Origin: Scytonematopsis contorta HA4267-MV1
GTDB taxonomy: Bacteria > Cyanobacteriota > Cyanobacteriia > Cyanobacteriales > Nostocaceae
NCBI GenBank assembly: GCA_019359035.1
Contig: JAHHIC010000069.1
Location: forward strand, 1 to 64,000
Direction: 5' to 3'
DNA length: 64,000 bases
The notes under the pieces were generated by a model. That model ran no database searches. It had not been told where the DNA came from and saw nothing but the letters and a program-made list of their open reading frames with translations. Every line of letters starts with the position of its first letter. Position 1 is the stretch's first letter. This document shows positions 18,254-26,512 of the stretch, in pieces. The position numbers and the translations under genes are program-made.

Positions 18254-18799
18254 ATGAATAATCGTGTAGTTAAAGTTAGTAAATATTTAAGTAAACACTT
18301 ACGCCATAGTCCTGAGAGAATTGCTCTTGTGCTTCAGGTTGGGGGTTGGGTGGAGGTTGATAAATTATTAGCTGCTTGTAATAAAAATGGTTTTGCTATT
18401 AGTCGTGAGGAATTAGATTTTGTTGTGGCTAATAATGATAAAAAACGCTTTTCTTTTGATTCTACTGGTCAATTAATTCGTGCGAATCAAGGACATAGCG
18501 TAGAAGTTGATTTACAATTGGAACCGAGACTTCCTCCTTCTATACTTTATCACGGAACGGGACGTCAATATGTTGAGTCAATATTGGAAACAGGACTTTT
18601 GAAAATGTCGCGTCATCACGTGCATTTGTCAGAAAATATAGAGACTGCGACAAATGTGGGTGCTAGACATGGTAAGCCTTTGGTATTTATTGTTGATGCA
18701 GTAAAAATGTATGAGGATGGGTATGTTTTTTACTGTTCAGACAATGGTGTGTGGTTGGTAGATAATGTTCCTCCGCAATATTTGAAGATAAACGGGTAA
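18254..18799 (+). CDS. kptA: RNA 2'-phosphotransferase Tpt1/KptA
   Basis: Tpt1/KptA transfers an internal RNA 2'-phosphate to NAD+, making ADP-ribose cyclic phosphate. The sequence has the family start (VSKYLSKHLRHSPE) and candidates for the conserved Arg-His-Arg-Arg tetrad: R17, H18, R65 and R120, plus LYHGT at 98-102 and HVHLSE at 122-127. The length of 181 is normal. Bacterial substrates are not well defined. There is no Shine-Dalgarno sequence; a repeat occupies the leader. The final Gly codon and TAA stop are the first unit of a GGGTAAT heptamer array. Confidence 0.92.
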   Translation: MNNRVVKVSKYLSKHLRHSPERIALVLQVGGWVEVDKLLAACNKNGFAISREELDFVVANNDKKRFSFDSTGQLIRANQGHSVEVDLQLEPRLPPSILYHGTGRQYVESILETGLLKMSRHHVHLSENIETATNVGARHGKPLVFIVDAVKMYEDGYVFYCSDNGVWLVDNVPPQYLKING

Positions 18800-18881
18800 T
18801 GGGTAATTGGTAATGGGTAATGGGTAATGGGTAATTGGTAATGGGTAATTGGTAATGGGTAATGGGTAATTGGTAATTGGT
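18793..18881. repeat. STRR: GGGTAAT/TGGTAAT heptamers
   Basis: About 12 tandem heptamers alternating GGGTAAT and TGGTAAT, the complement type of the array at 13077. The array begins inside the last codon of KptA and supplies its stop codon. Confidence 0.9.
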
Positions 18882-18887
18882 TGGTAG

Positions 18888-18936
18888 AGGATGTAACAGA
18901 TGGGTTATCTGTGGGTAGTGTATGTAAATTTACTAT
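18888..18936. repeat. GGATGTAAC-type dispersed repeat copy
   Basis: Copy with GAGGATGTAACAGATG, TTATCTGTGGGT and GTATGTAAATTTA. The same order of blocks is at 21097-21145. Confidence 0.7.
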
Positions 18937-19081
18937 TTTTTGACATTACAGATAAAAGCGATTTTAATGGACGCAAATTCAGCTAAAGTCAAGTTAGGTC
19001 ATTCTGGTGAAATTGGCTGAGTTCGCTGTTATCCTCTGGTGTCTGGTGTTATCTGGTGTTGTCTAATAAGGGTGAGTATTT

Positions 19082-19570
19082 ATGATACACAAAATTCTAG
19101 CTAGTAGTAAAAAATTAATTCTCTTAGCGGTTATTTGTTCATTTATCGCTTCGATTACGGTTTTAATTTACGGTGTTGTTCAAACAGGTCACGCGATTGT
19201 GGACTTAGTACACGATGGTGCTTTTTCTAGTAAAGGTGGAAAAAATTTAGTTGTATCGCTAGTTGAGGTAATTGACTTCTTTTTGCTATCAACTTTTTTT
19301 TATATTACTGCATTAGGGCTTTACGAATTATTTATTGACGACCGACTTAATATACCTGCATGGTTGGAAATTCATAATATAGATGATTTAAAAAGCAAGT
19401 TACTTAGCGTAATTGTAGTAGTACTAAGTGTATTGTTTTTAGGTAGAGCTGTAACTTGGGATGGTGAAGCTAATTTTTTACCTTTTGGTGCGAGTGTTGC
19501 TTTGGTGATTGCGTCACTCACTTATTTTTTGAGTGGACAGTATAAGAATGGCAAACCTAGTAAATATTAA
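19082..19570 (+). CDS. YqhA/UPF0114 family membrane protein
   Basis: 162 residues with four membrane segments: near 12-32, 60-80 (IDFFLLSTFFYITALGLYEL), 108-122 (LLSVIVVVLSVLFLG) and 133-150. The FFYITALGLYELFI stretch is the family signature. Function unknown; it is a conserved inner-membrane protein. GGGTGAG upstream of the ATG serves as ribosome-binding site. Confidence 0.85.
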   Translation: MIHKILASSKKLILLAVICSFIASITVLIYGVVQTGHAIVDLVHDGAFSSKGGKNLVVSLVEVIDFFLLSTFFYITALGLYELFIDDRLNIPAWLEIHNIDDLKSKLLSVIVVVLSVLFLGRAVTWDGEANFLPFGASVALVIASLTYFLSGQYKNGKPSKY

Positions 19571-19604
19571 CAACGGATTTTAACGGATGTAACAGATAAA
19601 GCAC
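19569..19604. repeat. partial GGATGTAAC-type repeat
   Basis: AACGGATTTTAACGGATGTAACAGATAAAGC begins on the stop of the YqhA gene (written here in short blocks: ACGGATTTTA, ACGGATGTAA, CAGATAAAGC). It is the fourth copy in this 3-kb stretch. Confidence 0.7.
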
Positions 19605-19671
19605 TCTATCAAACTAAATACAAAGGATATGATTGAGTGCATTACCAAATAATCATAGTTATTTAATTTAT

Positions 19672-20898
19672 TTAGTTACTAGTTTGAGTAAAGTTTTTCA
19701 CTTTAGCTGCGGTTTCTTCTGGTTTTCCTGTAAAGGGGAAAATTAAAACACCCTTGATTTTGGTGTTATCAGTTAGTTCTTTTAAGTGATGAAACTGGTA
19801 ATCTGTAATGGCGACTCCAGCGTATTGTTCAGCATAATTTAATTCTTGTTTAAAATTGGCTTCGTTATAAGCTTGTATAAATACTCGGTCAACTTTCCAT
19901 TTTTCCCAGTCTGCTGCAAAATAGCGCTTAGCCCAATAAGGATTGTGATGACAAATGTCAAAACTAACTTTCGGGTTAGCCTTTTTCATATCAGCTATCA
20001 TTTGCTGCAAAAAATTAGTCAAACGGGCTGTGCGGTCAACTTTACCGGGTAATTCGGCATGATAACCTAAATAGTCATCCCACTGAACTGCGTCGATGGT
20101 TGGATATTTTTGAACAAATTCTACTAAGATTTTTTTGAATAAGTTAGCAACTTCTGGAACTTCTACATCTAGGACATAGTGGTCAACTCCAGGGTAGGTT
20201 TTATCTACTCCAGGCACAATCCATTTTTTAGAAATAGCCATGTCAAATATGGGACTATTTTTATCTATTTTAATGCCTTTCTCAAAATAAGCGTGAACTT
20301 GCATCCCCTGTTTATGTGCTTCGTCGATTAACCAATTTAGCCATTGGTCTTGAAACTGATTGGGACAACTTTTGTATCCTAATGTTTGCTGCATAACTTC
20401 ACTATTGTACATTGTGCAAGCATTACCCCAAACTCCGTGAATAATAGTATTAATTCCTTGAGAACGGTAATAACGAACTCGTTGTCGGATTGTTTGTTCG
20501 TCTGCGTTATTAGTAATTTGATATCGGCTTAAATAAATTCCTCTAATTGCTTTTTTCTCCCAAGGAGTTTGAGGTAATGGTAATTTTTGGGGTGTTACGG
20601 GTGTTGGTGTTGGGGTGGGTGTTACTGTGGATATTGGTGTGGGTGATAGTGTGGATGTTGGTATGGGAGTTGGGACTGTTTGCGTTTGGGGAAGGGTCGC
20701 AATAGGTTCGGGTTTGTTGGGAGCTGGGGACAAAATGGGAGTGGCTATTTGTTGGATATTAGGCAAGAGTTGGATGATTTTGTTGAGATTATCTAAGTGA
20801 ATAAACCACCAATAAGCACCGCCTAAGATGAGTATAATTACAGAGAATGGAATACTCGCACATCCGCATCCGCATCCTTTTTCTTTTTTGGTTGGCAT
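19672..20898 (-). CDS. GHL10-like putative glycoside hydrolase, membrane anchored
   Basis: The N-terminus is short and Cys-rich (KEKGCGCGCAS), followed by one membrane segment (VIILILGGAYWWF) and a Pro/Thr-rich linker of TPTPTP repeats. A catalytic-like domain follows from about residue 115 (IRGIYLSRYQITNN, GINTIIHGVWGN, DAVQWDDYLGYH, SFDICHHNPYWAKRY). This is the glycosyl-hydrolase-like 10 (PF02638) type, expected to act on a polysaccharide outside the membrane. I prefer ATG 20898 (MPTKKEKG); upstream in-frame ATGs to 20982 would add 28 residues unlike the family. Confidence 0.78.
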   Translation of the reverse strand: MPTKKEKGCGCGCASIPFSVIILILGGAYWWFIHLDNLNKIIQLLPNIQQIATPILSPAPNKPEPIATLPQTQTVPTPIPTSTLSPTPISTVTPTPTPTPVTPQKLPLPQTPWEKKAIRGIYLSRYQITNNADEQTIRQRVRYYRSQGINTIIHGVWGNACTMYNSEVMQQTLGYKSCPNQFQDQWLNWLIDEAHKQGMQVHAYFEKGIKIDKNSPIFDMAISKKWIVPGVDKTYPGVDHYVLDVEVPEVANLFKKILVEFVQKYPTIDAVQWDDYLGYHAELPGKVDRTARLTNFLQQMIADMKKANPKVSFDICHHNPYWAKRYFAADWEKWKVDRVFIQAYNEANFKQELNYAEQYAGVAITDYQFHHLKELTDNTKIKGVLIFPFTGKPEETAAKVKNFTQTSN

Positions 20899-21432
20899 AA
20901 TAATAAAAAGCAGTGCTCCAAAGTTAGGTACTAAAAATTGATTTATAAATAGCATTGAGCTGTGCTCAGCCATAAAAATCAAGTTTTCTCAATACTGTTA
21001 TATAGCTTCAAAGGTTGAGATTCATTTTTCGTACTTACATTTGGTTTTTTAGTACTAAGTATCTGTTGTAACTCAATAATTTGGCGACTGATGCTTTACG
21101 GATGTAACGGATGAGTTATTTGTGGGTTCTGTAGGTAAGTTTTGTGTATGACTCATTCCTACAAAGGGAACCCCACCCCCAACACCACGAATTGCGCGCA
21201 GGGCTACCGCGTACACACAAATTCAATAAACCCCCTCACTTCAGTGAAGGGGTTTTTCAGGAAACTTTAGGATTATTTTAAGACTTCTGTGTACACGGTA
21301 GGCACGTGGGGAGGGGGGCTACGATAATACATAGTAAACTTAACTGCATGATTATAAAATAAATATTTACTACTATCTCAATTATATAGGCAACGGATGC
21401 TGAGCGCATGTTGTGAAAAGCAGGTATAAATT
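20899..21432. other. repeat-filled intergenic region
   Basis: Between divergent genes. It holds a GGATGTAAC-type repeat (21097-21145, with ACGGATGTAACGGATGAG and TTATTTGTGGGT), a MITE-like element (21203-21304) and a short ACGGATGC relic near 21393. No gene seen. Confidence 0.75.
21203..21304. mobile_element. short MITE with CTACCGTGTACACA-type ends
   Basis: GCTACCGCGTACACACAAA at 21203-21221 faces TGTGTACACGGTAGG at 21288-21302. The centre is a hairpin CCCCTCACTTCAGTGAAGGGG with a T-run that may also act as a terminator. It shares its ends with the 430-base element at 14171 but not its interior. Confidence 0.7.
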
Positions 21433-22224
21433 ATGCCAAAAATTCATGTCAATGGGATTGATTTGTTTTACGACATTAAAGGAACGGGTACACCTTTAGT
21501 ATTAATTGCTGGATTTGATTGTGATAGCTCCTACTGGTCGGCTGTTGTGCCAGCACTTGTAAATAAATACCAAGTGATTCGATTAGATAACCGAGGAGTA
21601 GGAAAAAGTTCGGCGCCGGATAGTCCATATAGTATTAAACAAATGGCGGATGATACTGCAGCACTATTGAATTATTTGGGAATTACCAAAGTACATGTAG
21701 CGGGTCATTCAATGGGTGGACAGATTGCCCAAGAATTAGCTATCTCCAACCCTGAAATAGTCAAAAGTTTGATATTGCTTTCATCTTGGGCAAAAGGTAA
21801 TGCTAAGTTTAATTCGCTAATTGAAATGTTTGGTAACTTATCTAATCATTTAGAAGCAATAACTTATCAAAAAACCTTGCTACCCTGGATGTATACTGAA
21901 TATTTTTACTCGGATGGACGCATTGAGGAAATTATTACTATTATTGAATACTACCCATTTTTACCAACACCCCACGTAATTTATCATCAAAGTCGAGCTA
22001 TTCTTAACAACGATACAAGTGACCGTATCAGAAATATTGTTTGTCCAACATTAGTTGTAGTTGGTAAGGAAGATATTCTTACTTCTTTAGCGTTTTCTAA
22101 GCAACTTGTTGATGGTATTCCTAATGCCGAACTTGTCGTTATTGAATGCTCTGGTCATGGTTTGTTAGTTGAGTCGGCAGATGCTGTAGTGAAAGTAATG
22201 CTTCAATTTCTAGCAAAACAATAG
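21433..22224 (+). CDS. alpha/beta hydrolase
   Basis: A cytosolic single-domain alpha/beta hydrolase. Nucleophile elbow GHSMGG with S93, acid D214 in VVGKEDIL, base H242 in ECSGHGLL, and the oxyanion-region LIAGFDCDSSYW near 24-35. The length of 263 is typical of esterases and of the 3-oxoadipate enol-lactonase/haloperoxidase group. The substrate cannot be told. AGG about 9 bases before the ATG may be the ribosome-binding site. It converges with the phosphotransferase gene. Confidence 0.88.
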   Translation: MPKIHVNGIDLFYDIKGTGTPLVLIAGFDCDSSYWSAVVPALVNKYQVIRLDNRGVGKSSAPDSPYSIKQMADDTAALLNYLGITKVHVAGHSMGGQIAQELAISNPEIVKSLILLSSWAKGNAKFNSLIEMFGNLSNHLEAITYQKTLLPWMYTEYFYSDGRIEEIITIIEYYPFLPTPHVIYHQSRAILNNDTSDRIRNIVCPTLVVVGKEDILTSLAFSKQLVDGIPNAELVVIECSGHGLLVESADAVVKVMLQFLAKQ

Positions 22225-22288
22225 TTAAGTAGTAAGACCGCTGATGGTATTTTGTGTGCTTGAATCAGATTAAGCCAGCTTTATTTGT

Positions 22289-23197
22289 TTACCAATCCTC
22301 TGAAACACGATGTAATGTTTTCTCTCCCATCACCGCATGTCTTGGGTTATCAACTAGTCCCGTGTCCAGTAGCAATACACCAAAAATTATCGCCCATCCT
22401 TTAGCACGTTGCAATGTTGCATCAGAAATATTTGCATATTCTGCTATCGCTTGCTGGCGTGCATTTTGCTCCCCAAAAAGCATCCATATCGAAGCAATGT
22501 CTGTTGCAATATCACCTGACGTAATGTCTCCCCAATCGATGATGCCGACAATCACACCGTTCTCAACTAAAACATTACGTGCGTGAAGGTCACCATGTAG
22601 CCATGTAGCTTGAACATCAATAGGCGCGTTTAAAGCCTTATTCCAGGTATTCTTTATCTCTGGAGTAATTAGGTTTGTTTTCCTCTCAAGCCGTTGCATA
22701 CGTTCTTCGATAGAAGCTGCCCGCTGATTTAACGGCACACCCCGTACCAGATTTAGTGGCGCATTTAGTGGCGCTGGTACGTGCAGTGATCGCAAAAATG
22801 AAGCGAACAGTTTTGCTTGATTTACATGAGGTTCCTGTTGGTCAGCAGCTACACCGGACAGCCAAGGTAACACACTCCATCGCCAAGGGTAACCTCGTGC
22901 TGGCTTGCCTATTCTGTAAGGAGTTGGAACAGGGATAGGAAGCCTATCAGCCAAAAATGGAAGCCAAGTTTGCTCATTTTCGATTAGTGTGGCAGCGACT
23001 TTTCGACGGGGGAGCCGAACAGACAAGTGCTCACCCAGTCGAAACATTGTATTGTCCCAACCCGCATCAACGAGATGAATCGGTAGGTGTGTGAGTTCTG
23101 GGTGCTGTTCTTGCAACAAATTGTAGACGAGCGCCGCATCTATTTCTAGTTCGGATATTGGCGTCCCTGTGGGAATTGATTTTTCCTCCGACCCCAT
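22289..23197 (-). CDS. aminoglycoside phosphotransferase (APH) family protein
   Basis: A small-molecule kinase of the APH/choline kinase fold. The catalytic loop WLHGDLHARNVLV contains the Brenner motif HGDxxxxN and the metal site is in IIDWGDITSGD. The N-lobe has FRLGEHLSVRLPRR. GAGG 7 bases before ATG 23197 makes this start better than the GTG at 23221. Many such proteins are not resistance enzymes; the substrate is unknown. GC content is somewhat higher than in its neighbours, which may hint at transfer. Confidence 0.85.
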   Translation of the reverse strand: MGSEEKSIPTGTPISELEIDAALVYNLLQEQHPELTHLPIHLVDAGWDNTMFRLGEHLSVRLPRRKVAATLIENEQTWLPFLADRLPIPVPTPYRIGKPARGYPWRWSVLPWLSGVAADQQEPHVNQAKLFASFLRSLHVPAPLNAPLNLVRGVPLNQRAASIEERMQRLERKTNLITPEIKNTWNKALNAPIDVQATWLHGDLHARNVLVENGVIVGIIDWGDITSGDIATDIASIWMLFGEQNARQQAIAEYANISDATLQRAKGWAIIFGVLLLDTGLVDNPRHAVMGEKTLHRVSEDW

Positions 23198-23366
23198 ATT
23201 TACCTCGTATATAATCACCAAAACGTCAACTTAACTACTTTATCTTCTTTTAGTTTATGTGGTTATTTGTGAGGTTTAGTTTTTCAAACATAAAATTATC
23301 AACCTCATTAAATAAAATACATAATTCTTCATTTTTTTCTGCTAGTTCAAGTATTTCTTCCAAGCG

Positions 23367-24164
23367 TTGCTTCTTGCAATAGTACGAGATGCAAAACTTG
23401 GAACACGATTTGCTGATAAATTAGTCAAGATTTATCGTTTAAATGGAGAAGAAGACTGGATACTTATACATATAGAAGTTCAAAGTCAAGAAGAAACTGA
23501 ATTTCCCAAAAGGTTGTACATTTATAACACTCGTATCTTCAATAAATATGACAAGTTTGTTGTATCTGTGGCAGTTTTGGGTGATAGTGCTATCAATTGG
23601 AGACCGTCGCAATATAGCAAACAAGTATTTCGTTGCAGTGTGAATTTCCAATTTCCAGTGATAAAACTGCTAGACTACGAACAAAGGCTACCTGAACTTG
23701 AAACCAGTAAAAATCCCTTTGCTACAGTAGTTATGGCACATCTACTATCTAAAGCAACCACCAGCAACCGTACTGAACGCAAGCAACAAAAACTTGTGTT
23801 GGTAAAAAGGTTGTATGACTTAGGGTTTTAGCAACAAGACATACTTAATTTATTCTACTTTATCGATTGGATGATGACTTTGCCCGATAATTTAGAAAAA
23901 GAATTTTGGCAAGAATACACTAGTTTTGAGGAGTCTAAACGTATGAAATATGTAACGAGCGTTGAAAAAATTGGCATTCGTAAGGGTTTATTGCAGGGGA
24001 TTGATTTAGGCTTGCAATTGAAATTTAGTACAATGCAGGCAGAACTATTTGAGGAAATTTCTCAAATTTTAGATGTTCAACAGTTGGAAGCAATTTTAAC
24101 TGTATTAAAAACAGTTAATACAGTGGAGGAATTAAGACAAGTTTACCAACCAATAACAGAGTAA
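23367..24164 (+). pseudogene. broken Rpn-family nuclease/transposase-like gene
   Basis: Two open stretches in the same frame (23367-23831 and 23871-24164) are separated by a TAG at 23829-23831. Read through the stop, the protein is continuous: LVKRLYDLGF, stop, QQDILNLFYFIDWMMTLP. It matches the Rpn/PD-(D/E)XK family (LIHIEVQSQEE, NPFATVVMAHLL). The usual N-terminal ~40 residues are also missing. It is therefore a gene broken by a nonsense mutation and a 5' truncation, unless the stop is suppressed. Confidence 0.8.
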
Positions 24165-24176
24165 CATAAACTTATT

Positions 24177-24195
24177 AAGCCCCCACTTGGGGGTT
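24177..24195 (+). terminator. terminator after the Rpn pseudogene
   Basis: AAGCCCCC pairs with GGGGGTTT around a 3-base loop shortly after the pseudogene stop. Further on, 24235-24261 is the reverse copy of the CTTTGCGGCTTTGCGTGAG repeat seen at 8718. Confidence 0.6.
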
Positions 24196-24396
24196 TATAA
24201 ATTTTTTAGTCAGCTTCTAATAAAAATTTTCTTCCTTTGCGTCTTTGCGGCTTTGCGTGAGAATGTACCCCAGTTTAGAAGCAGAGGTACATCCACAGAA
24301 TGCTTATTTTTCTAAAGTTTGAAAGAATCGAGTAAAGTAATCGGGAAAAGTCTTTGCAGTACAACCGGGTCTTTAATAGAACCAAAAATTAAATTG

Positions 24397-25185
24397 CTAT
24401 TCTAAAGCTTTTCTGATTGTTTCTGTATCTAATTCTAGTAGTTCAGCTATTTCTTGAATGCTAAGTCCTCGTTCGACTAGTTTTGGCAAAATTTCTAGCT
24501 TATTTTCTAATTTTCCTTCTTCTTTACCTTCGGCTTTTGCTTCTTGATAAACTCTGGTTTCTTTAAGTAAATTTAGATTTAGCATGGTTTCTATTTCCTC
24601 TCGACTTAGGTTAGGGAACTTGTAGACTACGATTGTCTCTATAAATTCTACAACTTTTTTCTGGATGAGCGTGTCTGTTAACTCCTCTCTGGCTTTGCCA
24701 ATAAGCTGTTTCGCAAATTCTGTTGCTTGTTTATTGTTTTCTACGACTAAGCGTATAATCCCTAGACCTAAAGAATTATCCTCTATGTCTCCAATGTCTT
24801 CTAGATAAAAACGTCGTAAATGAGGTTGTTGTAAAGCTCGGTAACGTGGGGGAAAGTTTCTCTCTGTGCTACGCTTGTCGTAGATAGCTATTGCATACCA
24901 GTCTGGATTTGTTGGTTGGTATTGGCTAAAATAAAGGAAAATACTTGTAAAAAACCTGTCGTAGAATTCATCATCTTTATAAAACTGGATTTCTGCGAAG
25001 TAAATTGCTTCTTCTGGAAATTCTTCTAGGGGAGAAAATACTCCATCCAACCGAAAGCTTGTTTGTTTAATTTCTGGTGATGTAAACTCATAGTTACTGG
25101 GGTTAGCGTCTAGTTTTCCAATTAGTTCAAAGAAAAAGTTGGGGAATTCTTGAAATATTTCTGAAAAGATTGCGTCTGTTTTCAC
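24397..25185 (-). CDS. DUF2887 / Rpn-like PD-(D/E)XK protein
   Basis: A 262-residue member of the cyanobacterial DUF2887 group: MKTDAIFSEIFQEFP start, FRLDGVFSP with the metal-binding aspartate, and YFAEIQFYKDD with the ExQ motif of the nuclease-like core. The C-terminus is a charged helix (EAKAEGKEEGK) and then a short HTH-like LVERGLSIQEIAELLELD. Starts on GTG with GGATG upstream. The family is thought to be recombination-promoting nucleases; activity here is inferred. The catalytic residues look intact, unlike the neighbouring pseudogene. Confidence 0.82.
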   Translation of the reverse strand: MKTDAIFSEIFQEFPNFFFELIGKLDANPSNYEFTSPEIKQTSFRLDGVFSPLEEFPEEAIYFAEIQFYKDDEFYDRFFTSIFLYFSQYQPTNPDWYAIAIYDKRSTERNFPPRYRALQQPHLRRFYLEDIGDIEDNSLGLGIIRLVVENNKQATEFAKQLIGKAREELTDTLIQKKVVEFIETIVVYKFPNLSREEIETMLNLNLLKETRVYQEAKAEGKEEGKLENKLEILPKLVERGLSIQEIAELLELDTETIRKALE

Positions 25186-25468
25186 TTTTTACATCCATTG
25201 TCTTTACTATAGATATAATTACATTTTTTAGCGAATAAAGTATATTATTAGTAATTTTTAATAATTCATAATTTTTTTTGTAAATAATATAAATTTATAC
25301 TTATTATTCACAATAAATTAATTAGTATATGTTGTATTTTTAACATAAAGTTTTTTCATTATAATAGTAAGATGGCAATCTTAAGTGATTCACGATTAAA
25401 TACTTTATTACTTGAGTTTATTTATTTAGTATAATAATGAGTTGCTTATACTATAGCTAAAAATTAAA

Positions 25469-25765
25469 ATGACAAAAGTAGAAGCGAATCAAGCACAAGA
25501 AAAATTTTCAGAGCTTCTTGCTCTAGTTGGAGATGGAAAAGAGCGTATTGTCATAGAGTCAGAAGGACAAGTGGTTGCAGTTGTTGTCAGTTATGCTGAT
25601 TTAAAGCGTTTGGAGGCATTGGAAGATGCAAGAGATGTTGCAGATTTTCAGCGTGCTATTGCTGAGAGTGGCGGTGAGTCTTATTCTGTAGAAGAGGTGA
25701 TTTCTCACTACAACAAACTTCATGGTACTGACTTTACTCGAAAAAATATTTTAAATAAAAGGTAG
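25469..25765 (+). CDS. Phd/YefM-family antitoxin, no toxin beside it
   Basis: 98 residues with the Phd/YefM N-terminal fold (TKVEANQAQEKFSELLALVG, then RIVIESEGQVVAVVVSYADLKRLEALED). Members bind DNA as dimers, repress their operon and neutralise RelE/ParE- or Doc-type toxins through the C-terminal tail. No toxin gene follows; the stop is immediately before a palindromic repeat and an IS remnant. A -10-like TATACTATAG lies about 20 bases upstream. It may be an orphan regulator or have lost its toxin. Confidence 0.82.
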   Translation: MTKVEANQAQEKFSELLALVGDGKERIVIESEGQVVAVVVSYADLKRLEALEDARDVADFQRAIAESGGESYSVEEVISHYNKLHGTDFTRKNILNKR

Positions 25766-25788
25766 AGACGCGATTAATCGCGTCTCTA
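25763..25788. repeat. palindrome, GAGACGCG family
   Basis: A 26-bp perfect palindrome with centre GATTAATC, starting inside the antitoxin stop codon region. It could also act as its terminator. Confidence 0.8.
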
Positions 25789-25794
25789 CATTTA

Positions 25795-26274
25795 TATTGG
25801 ACTTTGGACAAAAAGGAATTGTTCGCGTAAATCATTCGCGAACCAAAAAAAGATGTAACTTTTCTATCTCAGTCTTGAATTCTACTGAGTAAAACAACCG
25901 TATTTCAAGCAAAACTACGCAACTTGCTGTTGTGGGTTGTTCGATTTTTGTCCTTTCTTAATGACAGGACACTTAACTCGTTTTGTTTGAGTTTGACCTG
26001 CCGCCCGACCGGTCGAATTTCCTCGGGTTTTGGGAGAATGCCCAGGTTTGCCAATCTCCGAAATAATTCTTTGGAAATTACGTTGAACTTACTTAAAAGC
26101 TGTGGAGCAAGTAGTGGCAAGAGCTAAAATAGAAGGGCTGCAACGAGCTATAGATATTTTAATACAAGGGTCAGCAGATTTAATGGAAGAGGCTAAAAAA
26201 TACAGGTAATACGTAGGACTGGTTCGCGTAAATTTTACGCGAACCAGTCCTCATATTTTGTCCAAAGTCCAATA
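25795..26274. mobile_element. decayed insertion sequence with 19-bp perfect terminal repeats
   Basis: TATTGGACTTTGGACAAAA at 25795-25813 is repeated in perfect inversion at 26256-26274. Just inside each end are palindromes around TTCGCG (25822-25843 and 26222-26243). If the outer TA is target DNA, a TA duplication would fit. The inside holds a transposase remnant on the minus strand and a short open stretch 26101-26209 on the plus strand (AVEQVVARAKIEGLQ...), with no full gene. Confidence 0.75.
25915..26085 (-). pseudogene. C-terminal remnant of a transposase
   Basis: On the minus strand one frame reads FQRIISEIGKPGHSPKTRGN, then STGRAAGQTQTKRVKCPVIK, to a TAG at 25915-25917. The pattern QIG-P-PKTRGKS-GR...KR-PVIKK is what I remember from the tails of cyanobacterial DDE transposases. 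The frame has a stop upstream and no N-terminal domain. A 71-codon open frame overlapping it is a shifted reading. Family assignment is from memory and should be treated as probable. Confidence 0.5.
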
Positions 26275-26460
26275 CAATTAATATGAAATCTCAACTAAAC
26301 TCTGCTTAATTAGTTTTGCTTATAGGTTATCACTTAAGCGAACGCAGCATATACAAAATATATTTTCTGTTGCCTGTGCGAGTTAACCCGTATTTCTCAC
26401 AAGTGAGAAAAAACACTGAAATTAGCTAAATTGTGGATAAGTCTTAATGAACTCTCAAAT

Positions 26461-26495
26461 AAAAAAAGAAGTGTTTAAATCACCTCTTTTTTATT
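26461..26495 (-). terminator. terminator hairpin of the first DUF4351 gene
   Basis: AAAAAGAAGTG pairs with CACCTCTTTTT. A-run and T-run on both sides allow use in both directions. Copies lie at 27658-27686 and, degraded, at 28842-28867. Confidence 0.75.
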
Positions 26496-26512
26496 TCATC
26501 AATTCACTTTTT

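Noticed and set aside
22254-22586. 110-codon plus-strand frame opposite the APH gene
   Set aside because: Overlaps the conserved HGDLHARN coding region on the other strand.
23280-23400. Minus-strand coding-like stretch (EEILELAEKNEELCILFNEV)
   Set aside because: Open for about 50 codons only, overlaps the Rpn pseudogene start, has a stop upstream and no start codon.
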